A stretch of DNA of 64,000 nt from positions 18,110,974 to 18,174,973 of the forward strand of contig NC_061786.1 of NCBI RefSeq assembly GCF_022458985.1, in the 5' to 3' direction. The notes under the pieces are model-generated. The model made no database searches, was not told the origin of the DNA, and saw nothing but the letters and a program-made list of their open reading frames with translations. The translations under genes were made by a program, and so were the position numbers. Positions within the stretch are counted from its first letter, which is position 1, and each line of letters starts with the position of its first letter. The DNA comes from Mugil cephalus. Lineage: Eukaryota > Chordata > Actinopteri > Mugiliformes > Mugilidae. Shown here one piece after another: positions 48,101 to 59,518 of the stretch.

Positions 48101-49718
48101 ACCGTGGATTATATGGATTTTTATGGACGGATTAAATATATAAATATCCTAAATTTGAATAATATTAGCGCACCAGGGCTTGTAGCTGTATAATTGTACT
48201 CCAAAGTGATATTTTAAATGAAATACTTGCTCATATTTATGTTGCATTCGGACTCTGTTTTCTATTTACGTGTTTTTTTTTGTTTTTTTTTTTTTTGAAC
48301 AATTGCACCGATTTATTGTGCGGCTCCTGCAGGTGACATAGGCTCACCTGTTTATTATGAACTAGCCGGCCGCAACTTCCACTTCCACGGATGATGGCGG
48401 CGGTGGTGATGATGATGGTGATGATAATAACTGCAACTCAGTCTTTAAGAAGTGGGTGCAGCCTGTCTGCATCACTGCTATGGATATTTACTCTTCCGCC
48501 CCAATCTCTACCATCTGATCTGGATGTGTGAAGGAGTCCATGCCATGCAGTAAAGTTGCCGCACCCTCATACGTACGCGTCCCGCACGCACACGTGCCAC
48601 ACGCAAGCACGCAAGGATGGGCACACACACATACATACACACACACACACTCACACCCAGCCCATCCCATCATTGATAGAGAGGGGAGGAAGGGTGGGTG
48701 CACATCTTGGATATTGCCTCATTGCCACTGATTAATAGTTAATCACCACGACAGCAATCTGCCCAAGAACTGGTTTAAGGAACATTTTTTTTTTTGCCTG
48801 TGTGTGACTTAATTAGCATGAGAGGATCGAGATACTTTAAGGGCCAAGCCCACCCCCTAAGGAAAGTGGGATATGACACTAAAAAGTCTTTAATAATTTG
48901 TATTTATCCAGTTAAGAAAATCTAATTACTTAACATGAAGCTCTGCTGCACTTACCGCAAATAAAGGAAGATGTAGATGATGTAGATCCAGATTTTGGAT
49001 CCATTATTCCTTAATGGATTTGATACACCAGCTACCGGAGTGCGCTGTGTGTGCATTTTTAAATTATTAAAATATAAACTCCTTGCAAGTAGCTAAAATG
49101 CACAAACGCCAGGAAATTATACTGTAATCTGGCCTCGGATCTCAAAATAAAAAATAATAATAATAATTTAAAAAGTAGATTTAGCTTTACATTATAATCC
49201 AGCCCATTTCTAATCTGGAAATTCATTTAATGACTCCTTTTAAGGGCTCTAACCCACAGGTTGAGAAGCTCTGCAGTGAATTATTTGACTTTTACTGTAT
49301 CTTTTAATATAGCTCCGTAGTGTGTTGAACATAATCGTCAGTAGCTTCTTTACTCCTTTCAGAATAATGGCCTCGTTGACCTCATTGTTTATTGTTGTGA
49401 CTCACGACTAGACTCCTTCTGTTTTTCTGCGTAACTATCCGCTGGGACGTCAGGTCTCAGGCGGTGACTGACACAGCCTGCTCAGCCTCGTAGCTGATGT
49501 CAGTCACAGTGTGACAGGACTGGTCACAGAGCAGCATCACTGACCCTACTCTCTCCTCTGTAGTCACACTACACTGTCAGAATGAGGTACTGGAAAATGT
49601 CTTGTAGTTTGTTGAGTTTATTTTTTCTCTTGGTTGTACAACTGGATGCTACTCTTCTTGTGTGTTTTTTCTTAATGGTATTGCAGGTTTGACGAATCTT
49701 CCTCTTTCTTCCTTACAG
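48100..49718 (+). other. Region between dpysl5 candidate promoter and first coding exon
   Basis: Probably the first intron of dpysl5. Contains a GAT/GGT triplet patch near 48390-48430, a CA microsatellite at 48621-48657 and an AAT-rich patch near 49150. No coding exon seen. Confidence 0.5.
48621..48657. repeat. CA microsatellite
   Basis: Imperfect (CA)n with cataca interruptions upstream of the dpysl5 coding exons. Confidence 0.8.
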
Positions 49719-49989
49719 AGCAATAGCCATGTCTTCCAGCTCAGCGATGGTGCGGATCCTGATAAAGGGCGGCAAAGTGGTGAACGACGACTGCACCCAG
49801 GAGGCCGACGTCTACATCGAGAACGGCATCATCCAGCAGGTGGGGAGGGAGCTGATGATCCCCGGCGGGGCCAAGGTGATCGACGCCTCGGGGAAACTGG
49901 TGCTGCCCGGGGGCATCGACACCAGCGTCCACCTGGAGGAGAGCTTCATGAACGCCACCACGGCCGATGATTTCTACAGCGGCACCAAG
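49719..49989 (+). CDS. dpysl5: dpysl5 first coding exon (codons 1-87)
   Basis: ttacag acceptor at 49717-49718 and gtaagt donor. ATG at 49729 has G at -3. A second ATG at codon 7 lies just before VRILIKGG, so the first few Ser residues (MSSSSAM) are the least certain part. The region around [16 protein letters not shown] differs from the human GIDTSTHFHQTFMNAT that I recall. Confidence 0.94.
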
Positions 49990-52900
49990 GTAAGTTTGGA
50001 AGCAGAGCAGCTGGCGTGACCTAATAACGCCTTCACAAGTCAAATGAAAATTGTGTTATGATTGTAAGCACGAATTTGTCATTTAGTTCCATAGATAAAG
50101 GCCAATAAAAGCTTTTCACTGATGTTAATGTCAGCAATGCTTCTTAATATTCTTAGATACGTTGGTTATTTTGGGCCGAGCTCCTCTTGCTGGCAAAGAT
50201 TACAGAAAGAAGAACATTTTCACATCATTAAACATGAAGTAAAATGGAATAAAAAGTGCTTGTTAAACCAAATCAAGTAGACTGCTTAGAAGTATTCCTT
50301 ACAGTTTTTTATAAACCTCAAAAGTCGAGTTCAGTCTGGAAGTAGGTCAGCTGTTCAACAAAAATAGCAGAAAGTCTCTGTTTTCACCTCCTCAAATCTT
50401 CTAATCTTTTAACTTTTTCTTTTCTTTTTTTTTTACTTTTCCATAACTGCAAACTGAAGGGGTGGGTATTGGCAAGGACTTCACGATACGATACGTATCA
50501 CGATACTTGAGTCACGATACGATACATTATTGCGATATTATGATATTGTGATATATTGCGATATTCTACGTAGTTCACTGAGAAATTTTAATTGCATCTT
50601 AAAATATAAGTTGTATATATATACATCAGATGACAGTGATAATTCATTGGACAAACTGAGTCAAAAAACAATATTAATCCAAATGATCCATTTCCATGTT
50701 ATTTCACTTGTACATGATAGGCTCAAAACATGACTTTTTCTTTTCCTTCCAAAAGCTATATGAAGACGTTCAAAATCGATATTGTATCGGAAGAATAAGT
50801 ATCGCGATATATCGCCATATCGATATTTTTTCCCACCCCTAGCAAACTGTAATTTTGAACAAAACACTTAAATAAATCACCATGGACATGAATCTATAGG
50901 TTGTTGCTAATTTAGAGAAGATAGAAAGATGGATGGGCGTTCTTTATTCTGAGGTGCCGTAAGGTTGCCGAGTTCATTTCACCAGCATTACACGGAGATG
51001 ATTTGACACTTTGCTGTAGGGAAGGCTGCCAGAAAGGAGGCTGATAAGAACCGGGATATCCCACACACCGCCCGCCTCAGGGCACCATGATGACTCATCA
51101 CTGTATATCACAGTTTGAGTTGGCGCGTGCTACGGGGTGATGGATGCTGTGACCGAACAGACCGGTAGACGCTGGTGACAGACACTATTCTCCACTGTTC
51201 TCCATCGCCCAGCCTCGTTCCTCCCTCCTGGGCCCCTCCCCTCACTCCCTCCCTCCCTCCCTCCCTCCCTCCATCCTTGTCTGCCCGCCATGCTCCAAAA
51301 TACGTCCCGAGACAAATGCAGATCAGTATCCGTCTCCATGGATACCGGGGGGCTGCTGCAAAGACTGCCGCAAAGCCCTTTCACTCACGCCATTGTGCCG
51401 ACAGACAATGGTTCTCAGGCTCACGCCTCCCTCCCACCACCCGTCCTCCTTCCCAGTGCACACTACTCGAGTCTCTAGGGTCAGCTGACAGATGCTCGGT
51501 GAAGCATGCACTCATACACAAAACACACTCTGTCCTCCGTTGCTGGGGCTAGTATGATAAACCGTGAAATACCTCACGATGGCACCGTGCGGAGCAATCG
51601 ATCCCACGCTTTCACTACTATTAGTAGATTTTTATTTCCCTCAGCAGTCATCTGCAAACAAACCATAAAAGTAGTCATTAATGGCAATTGATGGCTTTCA
51701 CTGTAGTGCTGATTAGCAGATTACAGTTCCTTCGGTATTTATGGGCTTCAGCAAATCAATGGCTTCTGCTTTAATGCCGCCTTTAAAGAGTAAATCAAGT
51801 TTAATGTCCATTTATTTCATTAATTAAAATAAGTAAAGGACAGAAATTATGCTTTTCTGCATTTTTTTTTTAGTAACTCAAGAGCTACTGTTTGTATTCC
51901 TTCCAGGCTGCTTTAGCCGGCGGCACCACGATGGTGATCGGACACGTTCTGCCGGAGAAGAATGAGTCCTTGCTGGAAGCCTACGAGAAGTGCCGCAGCT
52001 CGGCCGACTCCAAATCCTGCTGCGACTACGCTCTGCACGTAGGAGTTACTTGGTGGGGGCCCAAGGTAGTGCAACGCTGTGCTTGTTACACCATGTAAAA
52101 CATTAATTTTATGTGTTTAAGCTCCAATACACTGCAATAGCTGATTGAAACAAGACTCCTGCCATTCTTATGAACATTAAAATATCATGGGGTTTTGTTG
52201 CATTCTTTTGCAGGTGCGAGCCGAGATGGAGAAGCTGGTGAGAGAAGAAGGCGTGAATTCCTTTCAGATGTTCATGGCTTACAAGGAGACGTTCATGCTG
52301 AGGGACAGCGAACTCTTCCAGGCGCTGCATCACTGCAAGGACATCGGAGCCATCGCGAGGGTCCACGCCGAGAACGGAGAACTGGTGGCGGAGGTCGGTC
52401 GGGGGGAAAATACACGTCGATGACTCGCTGTGGTATACACAAATTAAGGATCTTAAATGTCAACATTATTGCAAATTCTACTCATTTGTTTCTCCTCAGG
52501 GTGCAAAGGAGGCGCTGGATCTCGGCATCAGTGGCCCAGAAGGGATTGAAATCAGCAGGCCTGAAGAGGTGTGTTAGGATTGCCCTGCTTAAAAACGCCT
52601 CTCAGTTTCAAATAAAATGTCTCTTAACAGGATTACGAATACGATTTCTTTCATTTAAACGAGTCCAGTTTCCATCTCAGCACCCCTACAAATACTGTTA
52701 TTTCTCCCAAACAGCTGGAAGCAGAGGCAACCCACAGGGCAATTACCATCGCTAACAGGGTGAGTGATCATAATCAGCGCAGCAGGGTGTTAGCAATGAA
52801 AGCTCAAAACTCAACAACTCGCTGTACTTTTTAAGATCTCACACAAATGCGGCTGTAGATCGTGTAAAAATGACTGTATGCTGTTGGCTGTCTTCTAGGC

Positions 52901-55206
52901 CCACTGCCCGATCTACCTTGTGAACGTGTCCAGTATGTCTGCAGGAGATGTAGTGGCCACAGCGAAGATGCAAGGTGAGGCTTCTTCTTCAACATGCTAA
53001 TCTCTATCTTTTTTTTTTCTTTAACCTTTAGTCTTTTGTACCGTCTGATCGCAGGTAAGGTTGTCCACGGAGAGACGACCACGGCGCACACCGTCCTGAC
53101 CGGCATGCAGTACTATCACCAGGACTGGGCCCACGCTGCCGCCCACGTAACCGTGCCTCCTCTCCGCCTGGACCCCAACACTCCCACTTTCTTAATGAGC
53201 CTGCTGGGAAAGTGAGACTCAGTCCGTGTGGTGTGTTATTAAATCCGATCTGGTGTCTTCTTCTAACAAATTTGATTTCCTCTCCGTGCCGCAGCGACAC
53301 TCTGAACGTCGTGGGGTCCGACCACCGTCCATTCACCATCAAACAGAGAGCCATGGGCAAGGATGACTTCACAAAGATCCCCCACGGGCTTCCCGGCATT
53401 CAGGACCGTATGAGCGTCATCTGGGAGAAAGGAGTGGTATGTGAGGCTTCTTTGTTCCCGTATTGCTGCCAGACAACTTTCCACAAATAGCACATCTGCT
53501 TTGATTTGGGGGTTTATGAATGTAAAACCTTTGAGAAATGAGCACAGGCAGAAGAGGCACAAACACATGTGTAGCTGTTTGTTAGAAAAAATATCTGAAT
53601 TTGCGTCTCGTGCTGCAATTAACAGATTGGAGGTAAAATGGACGAGAATCGCTTTGTAGCAGTCACAAGCTCGAACGCAGCCAAAATCTACAACCTCTAC
53701 CCGAGGAAAGGCAGGATCATCCCGGGAGCAGATGCTGATGTGGTGGTTTGGGACCCCGAGGGATCCAAGTATGAAACTCGATCCATCCATTTATCGACCC
53801 GCTTGTCTCGCTGCAGCTTTCGCCTCGCTTCTCCTGGGCTGATGTGTCTTTTGTCTGCATAAAAACTGGGTCATCTCTGTGTTTGCGTCTCTGCCTGCAG
53901 GACCATTTCTGTGGATAACCAGGTCCAGGGAGGCGATATAAACCTTTATGAAGGTCTCCGTTGTCACGGCGTACCCCTGGTGACCATCAGCCGCGGGCGC
54001 CTGGTCTATGAAAATGGCATCTTCACATGCGCCGAGGGCTCTGGAAAGTTCTGCCCGCTGAGGACTTTCCCAGATTACCTCTACAAGAAGATGGTCCAGA
54101 GGGAAAAGGTATCAGGCCGCTGTCCTCGTTCTGTACGGGTTTTTTTTTTTGTTTGTTAGTTTTAACGTGGTCATTCATTTGCTTCTGCTTCACTTTGCGG
54201 TTTACCAGTGCCAGGCGGTGAAAGCTGTAGAGCGGGAGCCCTACACGGGCGAAGTCGTCACCTTGGCAAATTCAGGGAAGAGGGACTTTGGAGCTTCGGA
54301 CCTGGACACTCCGACGCGCCCCTGCACCCGGCACGGGGGCGTGAGGGACCTCCATGAGTCCAGCTTCAGCCTGTCTGGTGAGGACCAACAGATTTATGCG
54401 AATGCTGAAATTCCTGCACGTTTTAAAAATATATACGAGCAGTAAATGGAGATAATTTTCAGGTCCATTTTGGCCGAATAATTGGCCTAATTAAGGTGCT
54501 GTGGTTCATATGAAGGAGTCTTGTGAGGCTGTTGACGTGTTGTTAGAGATTCCTCAACCATGCCAAGATAATATTGGGGATGTTAGTTGACTAGCAGGTC
54601 GTTAGCAGGCCTTAGTCATGTGAGTTTCAGAGGGGCACCACCTCCTGAAGAAGCAACTTGGGTGAGTTATGAAACATCTTTAGCCTAGATTTTAGACATG
54701 TCGTGACCCGGATGACTGAGACACACCTCCTCTGTAGTTAAATCCTTCATGGTGATGCATTTTCAGACCAGCTCTTAACCATTTTCTGCAGAATTAGGGG
54801 TATGGTGTGCTACAAAAGAGCAGATGCGTATCCAGGGAGCAAACTAAACCCTACAATTAGGAATATAACAGTAGTGCTTTTATTTTGGCAGCAGGACTTT
54901 ACGCCCAGTTACTTGCAAGCAAGCTGTAGATGTTTTGCATTTTCAGTGGAATGCACTTTCATCTTTTTAAGCATGCTGCGTTTCTTAAAGCTGCCTTAAA
55001 CTTTGCATAAGCTGTTTAGAGGCCCCTGGAGAAAAAAAAAAAACATTACTGAGCTGCACGTAACAAGGATAAAGTGGCTCCTTGTGTCGCTCTACTCAAC
55101 CCGCGTGATCCTGTCCACAGGTGCTCAGATCGACGACAAGATTCCAAAGAGATCCTCGGCCAGGATCCTCGCTCCTCCTGGAGGGAGATCCAGCGGGATC
55201 TGGTAA
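49719..55206 (+). CDS. dpysl5: dpysl5: dihydropyrimidinase-like 5 (CRMP5), coding span including introns
   Basis: Collapsin response mediator protein of the cytosol, acting on tubulin and axon or dendrite growth in neurons; a dihydropyrimidinase-fold protein thought to lack enzyme activity. Coding parts: 49729-49989, 51907-52065, 52214-52393, 52500-52568, 52715-52759, 52899-52974, 53055-53211, 53295-53436, 53626-53768, 53901-54108, 54209-54377, 55121-55206; 1695 nt and 564 aa, the length of human DPYSL5. [14 protein letters not shown] at the start and [15 protein letters not shown] at the end match human DPYSL5 rather than DPYSL2/3/4. At the place where dihydropyrimidinases carry the metal-binding HxH, it reads GGIDTSVH (61-68), with the first His lost. 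Paralogue a or b not resolved. Confidence 0.97.
50457..50841. mobile_element. hAT-like nonautonomous element in dpysl5 intron 1
   Basis: Flanked by a perfect 8-bp duplication gcaaactg (50449-50456 and 50842-50849), the target size of hAT transposons. Ends are inverted: left aaggggtggg, right cccaccccta. The interior is rich in cgatac and cgatat motifs in both directions and codes for nothing. 385 bp. Confidence 0.88.
51246..51272. repeat. CCCT microsatellite
   Basis: About seven CCCT units in dpysl5 intron 1. Confidence 0.85.
51907..52065 (+). CDS. dpysl5: dpysl5 coding exon 2
   Basis: 53 codons, tccag acceptor and gtagtg donor. [19 protein letters not shown], then [13 protein letters not shown], collinear with human CRMP5. 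Confidence 0.95.
52214..52393 (+). CDS. dpysl5: dpysl5 coding exon 3
   Basis: 60 codons, tgcag acceptor. [20 protein letters not shown] and [13 protein letters not shown]. The donor is gtcggt, a weak match; reading through it adds 12 residues before a stop. Confidence 0.94.
52500..52568 (+). CDS. dpysl5: dpysl5 coding exon 4
   Basis: 23 codons, cctcag acceptor and gtgtgt donor; [18 protein letters not shown]. Confidence 0.94.
52715..52759 (+). CDS. dpysl5: dpysl5 coding exon 5 (45 nt)
   Basis: 15 codons, aacag acceptor and gtgagt donor; [15 protein letters not shown]. Phase 0 on both sides. Confidence 0.93.
52899..52974 (+). CDS. dpysl5: dpysl5 coding exon 6
   Basis: 76 nt, tctag acceptor and gtgagg donor; [18 protein letters not shown]. 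The next intron is only 80 bp. Confidence 0.94.
53055..53211 (+). CDS. dpysl5: dpysl5 coding exon 7
   Basis: 157 nt, cgcag acceptor and gtgaga donor; [20 protein letters not shown], then [11 protein letters not shown]. Followed by an 83-bp intron. Confidence 0.95.
53295..53436 (+). CDS. dpysl5: dpysl5 coding exon 8
   Basis: 142 nt, cgcag acceptor and gtatgt donor; [20 protein letters not shown] and [15 protein letters not shown], a hallmark segment of the dihydropyrimidinase-like fold. Confidence 0.96.
53626..53768 (+). CDS. dpysl5: dpysl5 coding exon 9
   Basis: 143 nt, aacag acceptor and gtatga donor; [17 protein letters not shown] and [17 protein letters not shown], nearly identical to human. 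Confidence 0.96.
53901..54108 (+). CDS. dpysl5: dpysl5 coding exon 10
   Basis: 208 nt, ctgcag acceptor and gtatca donor; [18 protein letters not shown] and [16 protein letters not shown]. Confidence 0.95.
54209..54377 (+). CDS. dpysl5: dpysl5 coding exon 11
   Basis: 169 nt, accag acceptor and gtgagg donor. The first half is poorly conserved (C-terminal tail); [20 protein letters not shown] matches human closely. Confidence 0.93.
54378..55120 (+). other. dpysl5 intron 11
   Basis: 743 bp; about 54620-54725 looks like a dispersed repeat, and a poly(A) run lies at 55032-55043. Confidence 0.55.
54620..54725 (+). repeat. Possible retroelement-associated dispersed repeat
   Basis: ctgaagaagcaacttgggtgag, then gaaacatctt, and gacccggatgactgaga follow the order of a vertebrate repeat I recall (ctgaagaagc...gaaacgtctt...ctggatgactgaga). 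Family name uncertain. Confidence 0.4.
55121..55206 (+). CDS. dpysl5: dpysl5 last coding exon
   Basis: 86 nt, cacag acceptor, stop TAA at 55204-55206. [20 protein letters not shown] followed by GRSSGIW, the conserved CRMP C-terminus. Confidence 0.97.
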
Positions 55207-55668
55207 CGAGTCAGACGTCCGTTACTAAAAAGCAGAAGAAATGATACCCGAGGGAAACGTACGGCCGAGCAAGAAGACTTGTTTTGTTTTTTTGTTTTTT
55301 CCCTTTCTTTCTGGAAACCTAGAATACTGTATGTGTGGACCGTATGGCCACAGTTATATTGGAAAAGTGGTTATAGCTACCAAATTTCAGTCAAATGTTA
55401 ACCAAATATAAGCAGAAGATGGAAAAAAAAATAATAATAATGAGTTGCCATTGTGTTACTTTGTATCATGTTAGGGGATAAATTGTTGTATCTTAATAAT
55501 AGTTTTAGGGATAAGGAGGCGAGTCATTGGTTTTTATTACGATGCGATTGTGTTACCTCACTGTAAATTACGATTTTTGCACTTGTATCATGTTCTATTT
55601 AGATGCCTTTTTACATGATTTATCGTCACGAAATGTCTTTTTACCGCGAGTCATGGTGAATGAAATGC

Positions 55669-55674
55669 AATAAA
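55669..55674 (+). terminator. dpysl5: Candidate proximal poly(A) signal of dpysl5
   Basis: AATAAA in gcaataaattatta, about 460 nt after the stop codon. Confidence 0.55.
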
Positions 55675-55970
55675 TTATTAAAAGGACTTCGACATAAAAA
55701 TGTCAGTTACTAAAAAGAAAAAAAAAAAAAAAAGTTGCTATCGATCAATTGTTAAAAAATACCCTAATTCATTTTTTTTTTTTAATATTTGTGTTATTTT
55801 CTTTTGATGCTACTGTTGCAGAGTTTGGGATCATGTTTACAGCATCATAGCAGAACGGGCTCCTGTTCCACCCCACACCTAATGTGAATGAAAATACGCT
55901 GAGTATTGTGCATGGTGGCAGAGCACTACTACTACTGATCACAGTATTCTTTGTGATCATTTCCACAGAG

Positions 55971-56004
<34 letters not shown>

Positions 56005-56722
56005 CACCCAAACTGCCTTCTTCACCGACACCCTCAAACACATCGTCCCATCCTGCCGCCGCTGCTGCTGCAGATCGTGACTCACTGATCGAGGTTTTAC
56101 AACTTGTTCGACTGGTTCTGGTCTGAAGCAGCAGGATGTAAACGTTCCTCTGGCTGACACTTCCAATGTAGCACACCACTGTGAAGCATACAGAGAAGGG
56201 GATCCTCTTTAGCTTCCACATGAGCATAAAAGCAGAGATGTTAGTCAGTTAATGCCAAGCCTTCAGGGGATCAGATGCCTTCTTATGCCACCCAACGTTT
56301 GTATGTTTGTTTAGCGACTACAGAAAAGCACTGATACTTTTTTTTTTAAGTTGTCAACTACTGTATATTTATTGTTTTTTAAAAAATGTTTGCTTGTGAA
56401 TAATTGTCTTAGTAACTTGATTGTATTTTTGTCAAAAACTGCAGTGTAAGCAGGGATGCACGTAAGAGTTAGCTCATTTTTTTTTATTAGACCCGGTTAT
56501 GTTCAGGAGATGATCGTGATACAGTAAACTATGTTGTTTAATTTTTTTATTATTTTTTTGTTTTGGGGACAGATTTCACTTTTGTTCAGGATTATGCTCC
56601 AGTGAATTTTGCCGTGTCTTTCCCCTCCCAAATGTCCACTGGTGCTGAACAATGTATGGTCACATTGAATTCCTTTATTTCTTATTTCTTCTTGCAGCTC
56701 TTTATCACATGATTTGAGTGCA

Positions 56723-56728
56723 AATAAA
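56723..56728 (+). terminator. dpysl5: Candidate distal poly(A) signal of dpysl5
   Basis: AATAAA followed by a TG-containing stretch (tgattgctgtgtgag). Confidence 0.45.
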
Positions 56729-56750
56729 CCACAGTGAAATGAAGCCCTCT

Positions 56751-57780
56751 GATTGCTGTGTGAGCTGACTGATGACTGTTGGACAGGAACTAAGTGTACC
56801 AAAGTACAAAGTGCATTCACTTCATAATTTATGGTATTACATCACATAATCTCAGAGGGAGACGTTTTTACTCCTCTACACTTTTCTACTTTTTGGCTTT
56901 TGACCTCTAACAAGGAAAACACTGTTTAGTGGGACCATTATTTATGTATTCACTAAGTATCAAACTAAAATATCTTCAGAACAAACTGGCCTAATAATTA
57001 CAAGTTTTCACTCATACCAGCTGTATTTACTTCATTATCTACCAAACAGAAACCAGTCTGATCAGAGTTTCCAACTTGTACATGGACAATAAATTAAATC
57101 ATCTGATAATCTAACTGTTATATATTTTATACGGAATGTATTTATCTCATTATTTATGTATCTTACAACTTATATATCGTTTATATTTTATACTACATTT
57201 ATACATCTTGTATATTTTTGCATATTCTTCAATATCTACCTCTTCATATCTCTTTTGTGTGGATAGATCCACATTTTATACCCGGATGGTTATTGGCTGT
57301 CAACGTTAGCATGCATGATAACAGATTTACTGTACCTCTCTCAGCCTGAGGTGGTGCTTTTGTTGTGATTGGACTATTACTCTGATCATTAGTGGTATAG
57401 TCAGTGAGAGGTTGTAGTTAACATTTTTAAGAATCCACCAGGTGATGTGATGGCTTTCCAGGATGATGGCTGTAGCAAATCAGAACATTTTTTTTGCTGG
57501 AAACTTATACCACGTGGTGCCTTTGCATCTTAAGATTCATCCAAACTTCACTTGATCCAGCTGCAAATGTAAAATCCTGCTTATGTGAGCCTTGATCTGG
57601 TATTAACAGGTGATCCGTGTGATGCTGTGATTCTGGTTGCACGCCTCGTATTTCCATATATCAGACCAAATATTTGTCGACATGCGTGACCTCACAAAAA
57701 ACAAAAACCTTGCAGAGGCCTTAAAACCCCAACCCGAAACATTATGTGTCTCCTGGCCGGAACAGGCCAAAGTCCTATTT
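56751..57780. other. Intergenic stretch between dpysl5 and mapre3
   Basis: About 1 kb, AT-rich, no gene or clear repeat seen. Confidence 0.6.
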
Positions 57781-57809
57781 ATAATGAACCTTTAACAGCA
57801 TGGAGTCGG

Positions 57810-57819
57810 GCGCATGCGC
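57810..57819. promoter_or_regulatory. NRF-1-type site
   Basis: GCGCATGCGC, a full palindromic match to the NRF-1 consensus core, about 155 bp before the first-exon donor. Confidence 0.6.
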
Positions 57820-57824
57820 GCCAG

Positions 57825-57965
57825 GGGCCGGATTGTTGCAGCCCCAGACAGGGCGGCCCGTTACCGAGCACCGCACCGCGCAGGGTCTGACAACGACGAC
57901 AGCAACGGGCACTGACATAAGGAATACAGCCAGCGTGATCACAACACAGGCACTCCGGAATAACT
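57825..57965 (+). other. mapre3: mapre3 candidate noncoding first exon
   Basis: GC-rich sequence ending ggaataact before gtgagt (57966). The right end is supported by the donor; the left end (start site) is a guess. It would splice to the acceptor at about 59518 just before the mapre3 ATG. Confidence 0.5.
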
Positions 57966-59518
57966 GTGAGTATTTCACGGCTTTCGCGGCCCACTCCTCC
58001 GCTCCGAGCTCGTTATTTCTCCATTTATTTTATGTTGGGGTTTTTTTTGCGTCGAAGCTGCGTTTTTTTTTATTCCCACGCAGGGAAGGATATTTCCCGT
58101 GCACTGACAGTCCTGAGGTATTCGGGGAGGCCTGTAGAGGGGGCCGCTCGGAAAGCAGCAGCAGCACCACCACCAGCAGCAGCAGCGCTGCGGCTTTTTT
58201 TTACAGAAACGCACCCTGCAAACGGCCACATTTATTGTTCTCTGCTCTCGGTTTGAGAAATCCAGACCCCCGCCCCATTTAATTCCGCTCCTGCAAGACT
58301 TGAGCGGTTTGCACTCGGGAGTCTTTGCTGCGGTCATCTTTTTTAGCTTTCTTCTTCTTCTTTTTATACAAAGCCAGGCTGTTTTTCTTTCTTTTTGTTG
58401 TTGTTTATTTTTAAAGAATAGATTATCTTCCCTTTCATGCGTTGCTCTGGATGCAGTTATTCGTGGACTGTTCATTGCATTTACGCGCAGTGCAAAGTCT
58501 GTGAACGAAAGCCGAACTCATAAAGGGCTTTTATTGCATGGTTAAAAAAAAAGAGGTTGTAATCATGTTATTGTGCGATAGCCGAGCCCCGTGGGGAGAG
58601 AGAGAATGCTGGTATGCGCTGATGAAGGTGCATCACCAGAAATCACTGGTTATTCAGTCCCACTGTTGGACTCATCATCATTCTGGTTTCTCTCAGGCTC
58701 TCGGGGGCAAAAACCAACATTTTCAAAGGTGGTCTGTGTGAGTGTGAGTGTGAATCTTATTCCCAGTGCAGGAAACGGTGAGGTGTTTCTAATGTGAGTC
58801 TGACATGACACCGCTGGAAGGTATTAACAGGCAGGCGAAGTGAGCACAGAGAAGGCTGGGGTGGGGTGGTGGTGGGGTGGGGGGGGCTGGCAGATGTGTA
58901 AAGCTGCTCACAAACACCGGGATATTTCTGTTTAATCTAGGGAGGATTACACTCAACGCACGTCTGTAGGCTAAATCTGAGAGGAAAAGAGTCAAAAATC
59001 GAGCCTGCGTGCATGGCAAAAGGTAGACGATGGAGATGAGGGGGGGCTTTAAGTGCAGGCCGGCAACTGCAACAAGCACGGGGTCTCTAATACCACCCTA
59101 CGACATATGATGGAAACATGGTGCTACAAACCCGGGGATGCATTTGGGATATAGATTATACGGTTAACCGGCAATGGGGTAAATCCTGAGTACAGTGCAG
59201 GACAAGCAGTTCAGCTACAAATATAAACCAGTATAGTTGTTTACTTACAAAAACCAGATGGAAGAATTAGTTGGTTACCCAAGAAACAAGGCTTAAACGA
59301 AGGCTACAGGACTTTTTGAGTTTCTTGAAGACCTTAAGTCGCCTAACACATGGTAAAACGGGCGGAAATAAACCCTGCAACTTGATTAATCGCTTGACTA
59401 ATGGCCAATCAAACAAATAGATCAGGTTTTGGTTTGAACTAACATGGTCTACCCTAGAAGTCCGTCAGAAAAAGCCAACTGAGTGGGTTTTTGACTGTTC
59501 TTTTGTCTTCTGTCTCAG
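57966..59518 (+). other. mapre3 5' intron
   Basis: Begins inside the CpG-rich stretch; contains CAG/CAC triplets around 58155-58190 and a G-run cluster at 58858-58887. Open frames here are GC-rich shadows. Confidence 0.5.
58858..58887 (+). repeat. G-run cluster (G-quadruplex candidate)
   Basis: Several runs of 4 or more G separated by T or TGGT, in the 5' intron of mapre3. Confidence 0.55.

Larger units (their letters stand above)
49990..51906 (+). other. dpysl5 intron 1
   Basis: 1.9 kb; contains the hAT-like element at 50457-50841 and a (CCCT)n microsatellite at about 51246-51272. Confidence 0.65.
55207..56750 (+). other. dpysl5: dpysl5 3' UTR
   Basis: AT-rich, with poly(A) runs near 55719 and 55976. 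AATAAA signals lie at 55669-55674 (about 0.5 kb after the stop) and 56723-56728 (1.5 kb), giving two possible ends. Open frames in this stretch are low-complexity shadows. Confidence 0.6.
57790..58260 (+). promoter_or_regulatory. mapre3: CpG-rich promoter region of mapre3
   Basis: High CpG density in contrast to flanking DNA. Contains a perfect NRF-1-type palindrome gcgcatgcgc at 57810-57819 and a good donor at 57966, which together fit a CpG-island promoter with a noncoding first exon ending at 57965. Confidence 0.6.

Noticed and set aside
55769..56227. 152-codon - strand frame in the dpysl5 3' UTR
   Set aside because: Depends on a poly(A) run read as poly-Phe and has no domain.
57800..58475. 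Long open frames on both strands at the mapre3 promoter
   Set aside because: GC-rich sequence has few stops; frames on both strands overlap the noncoding first exon and show low-complexity Ser/Ala/Cys runs.
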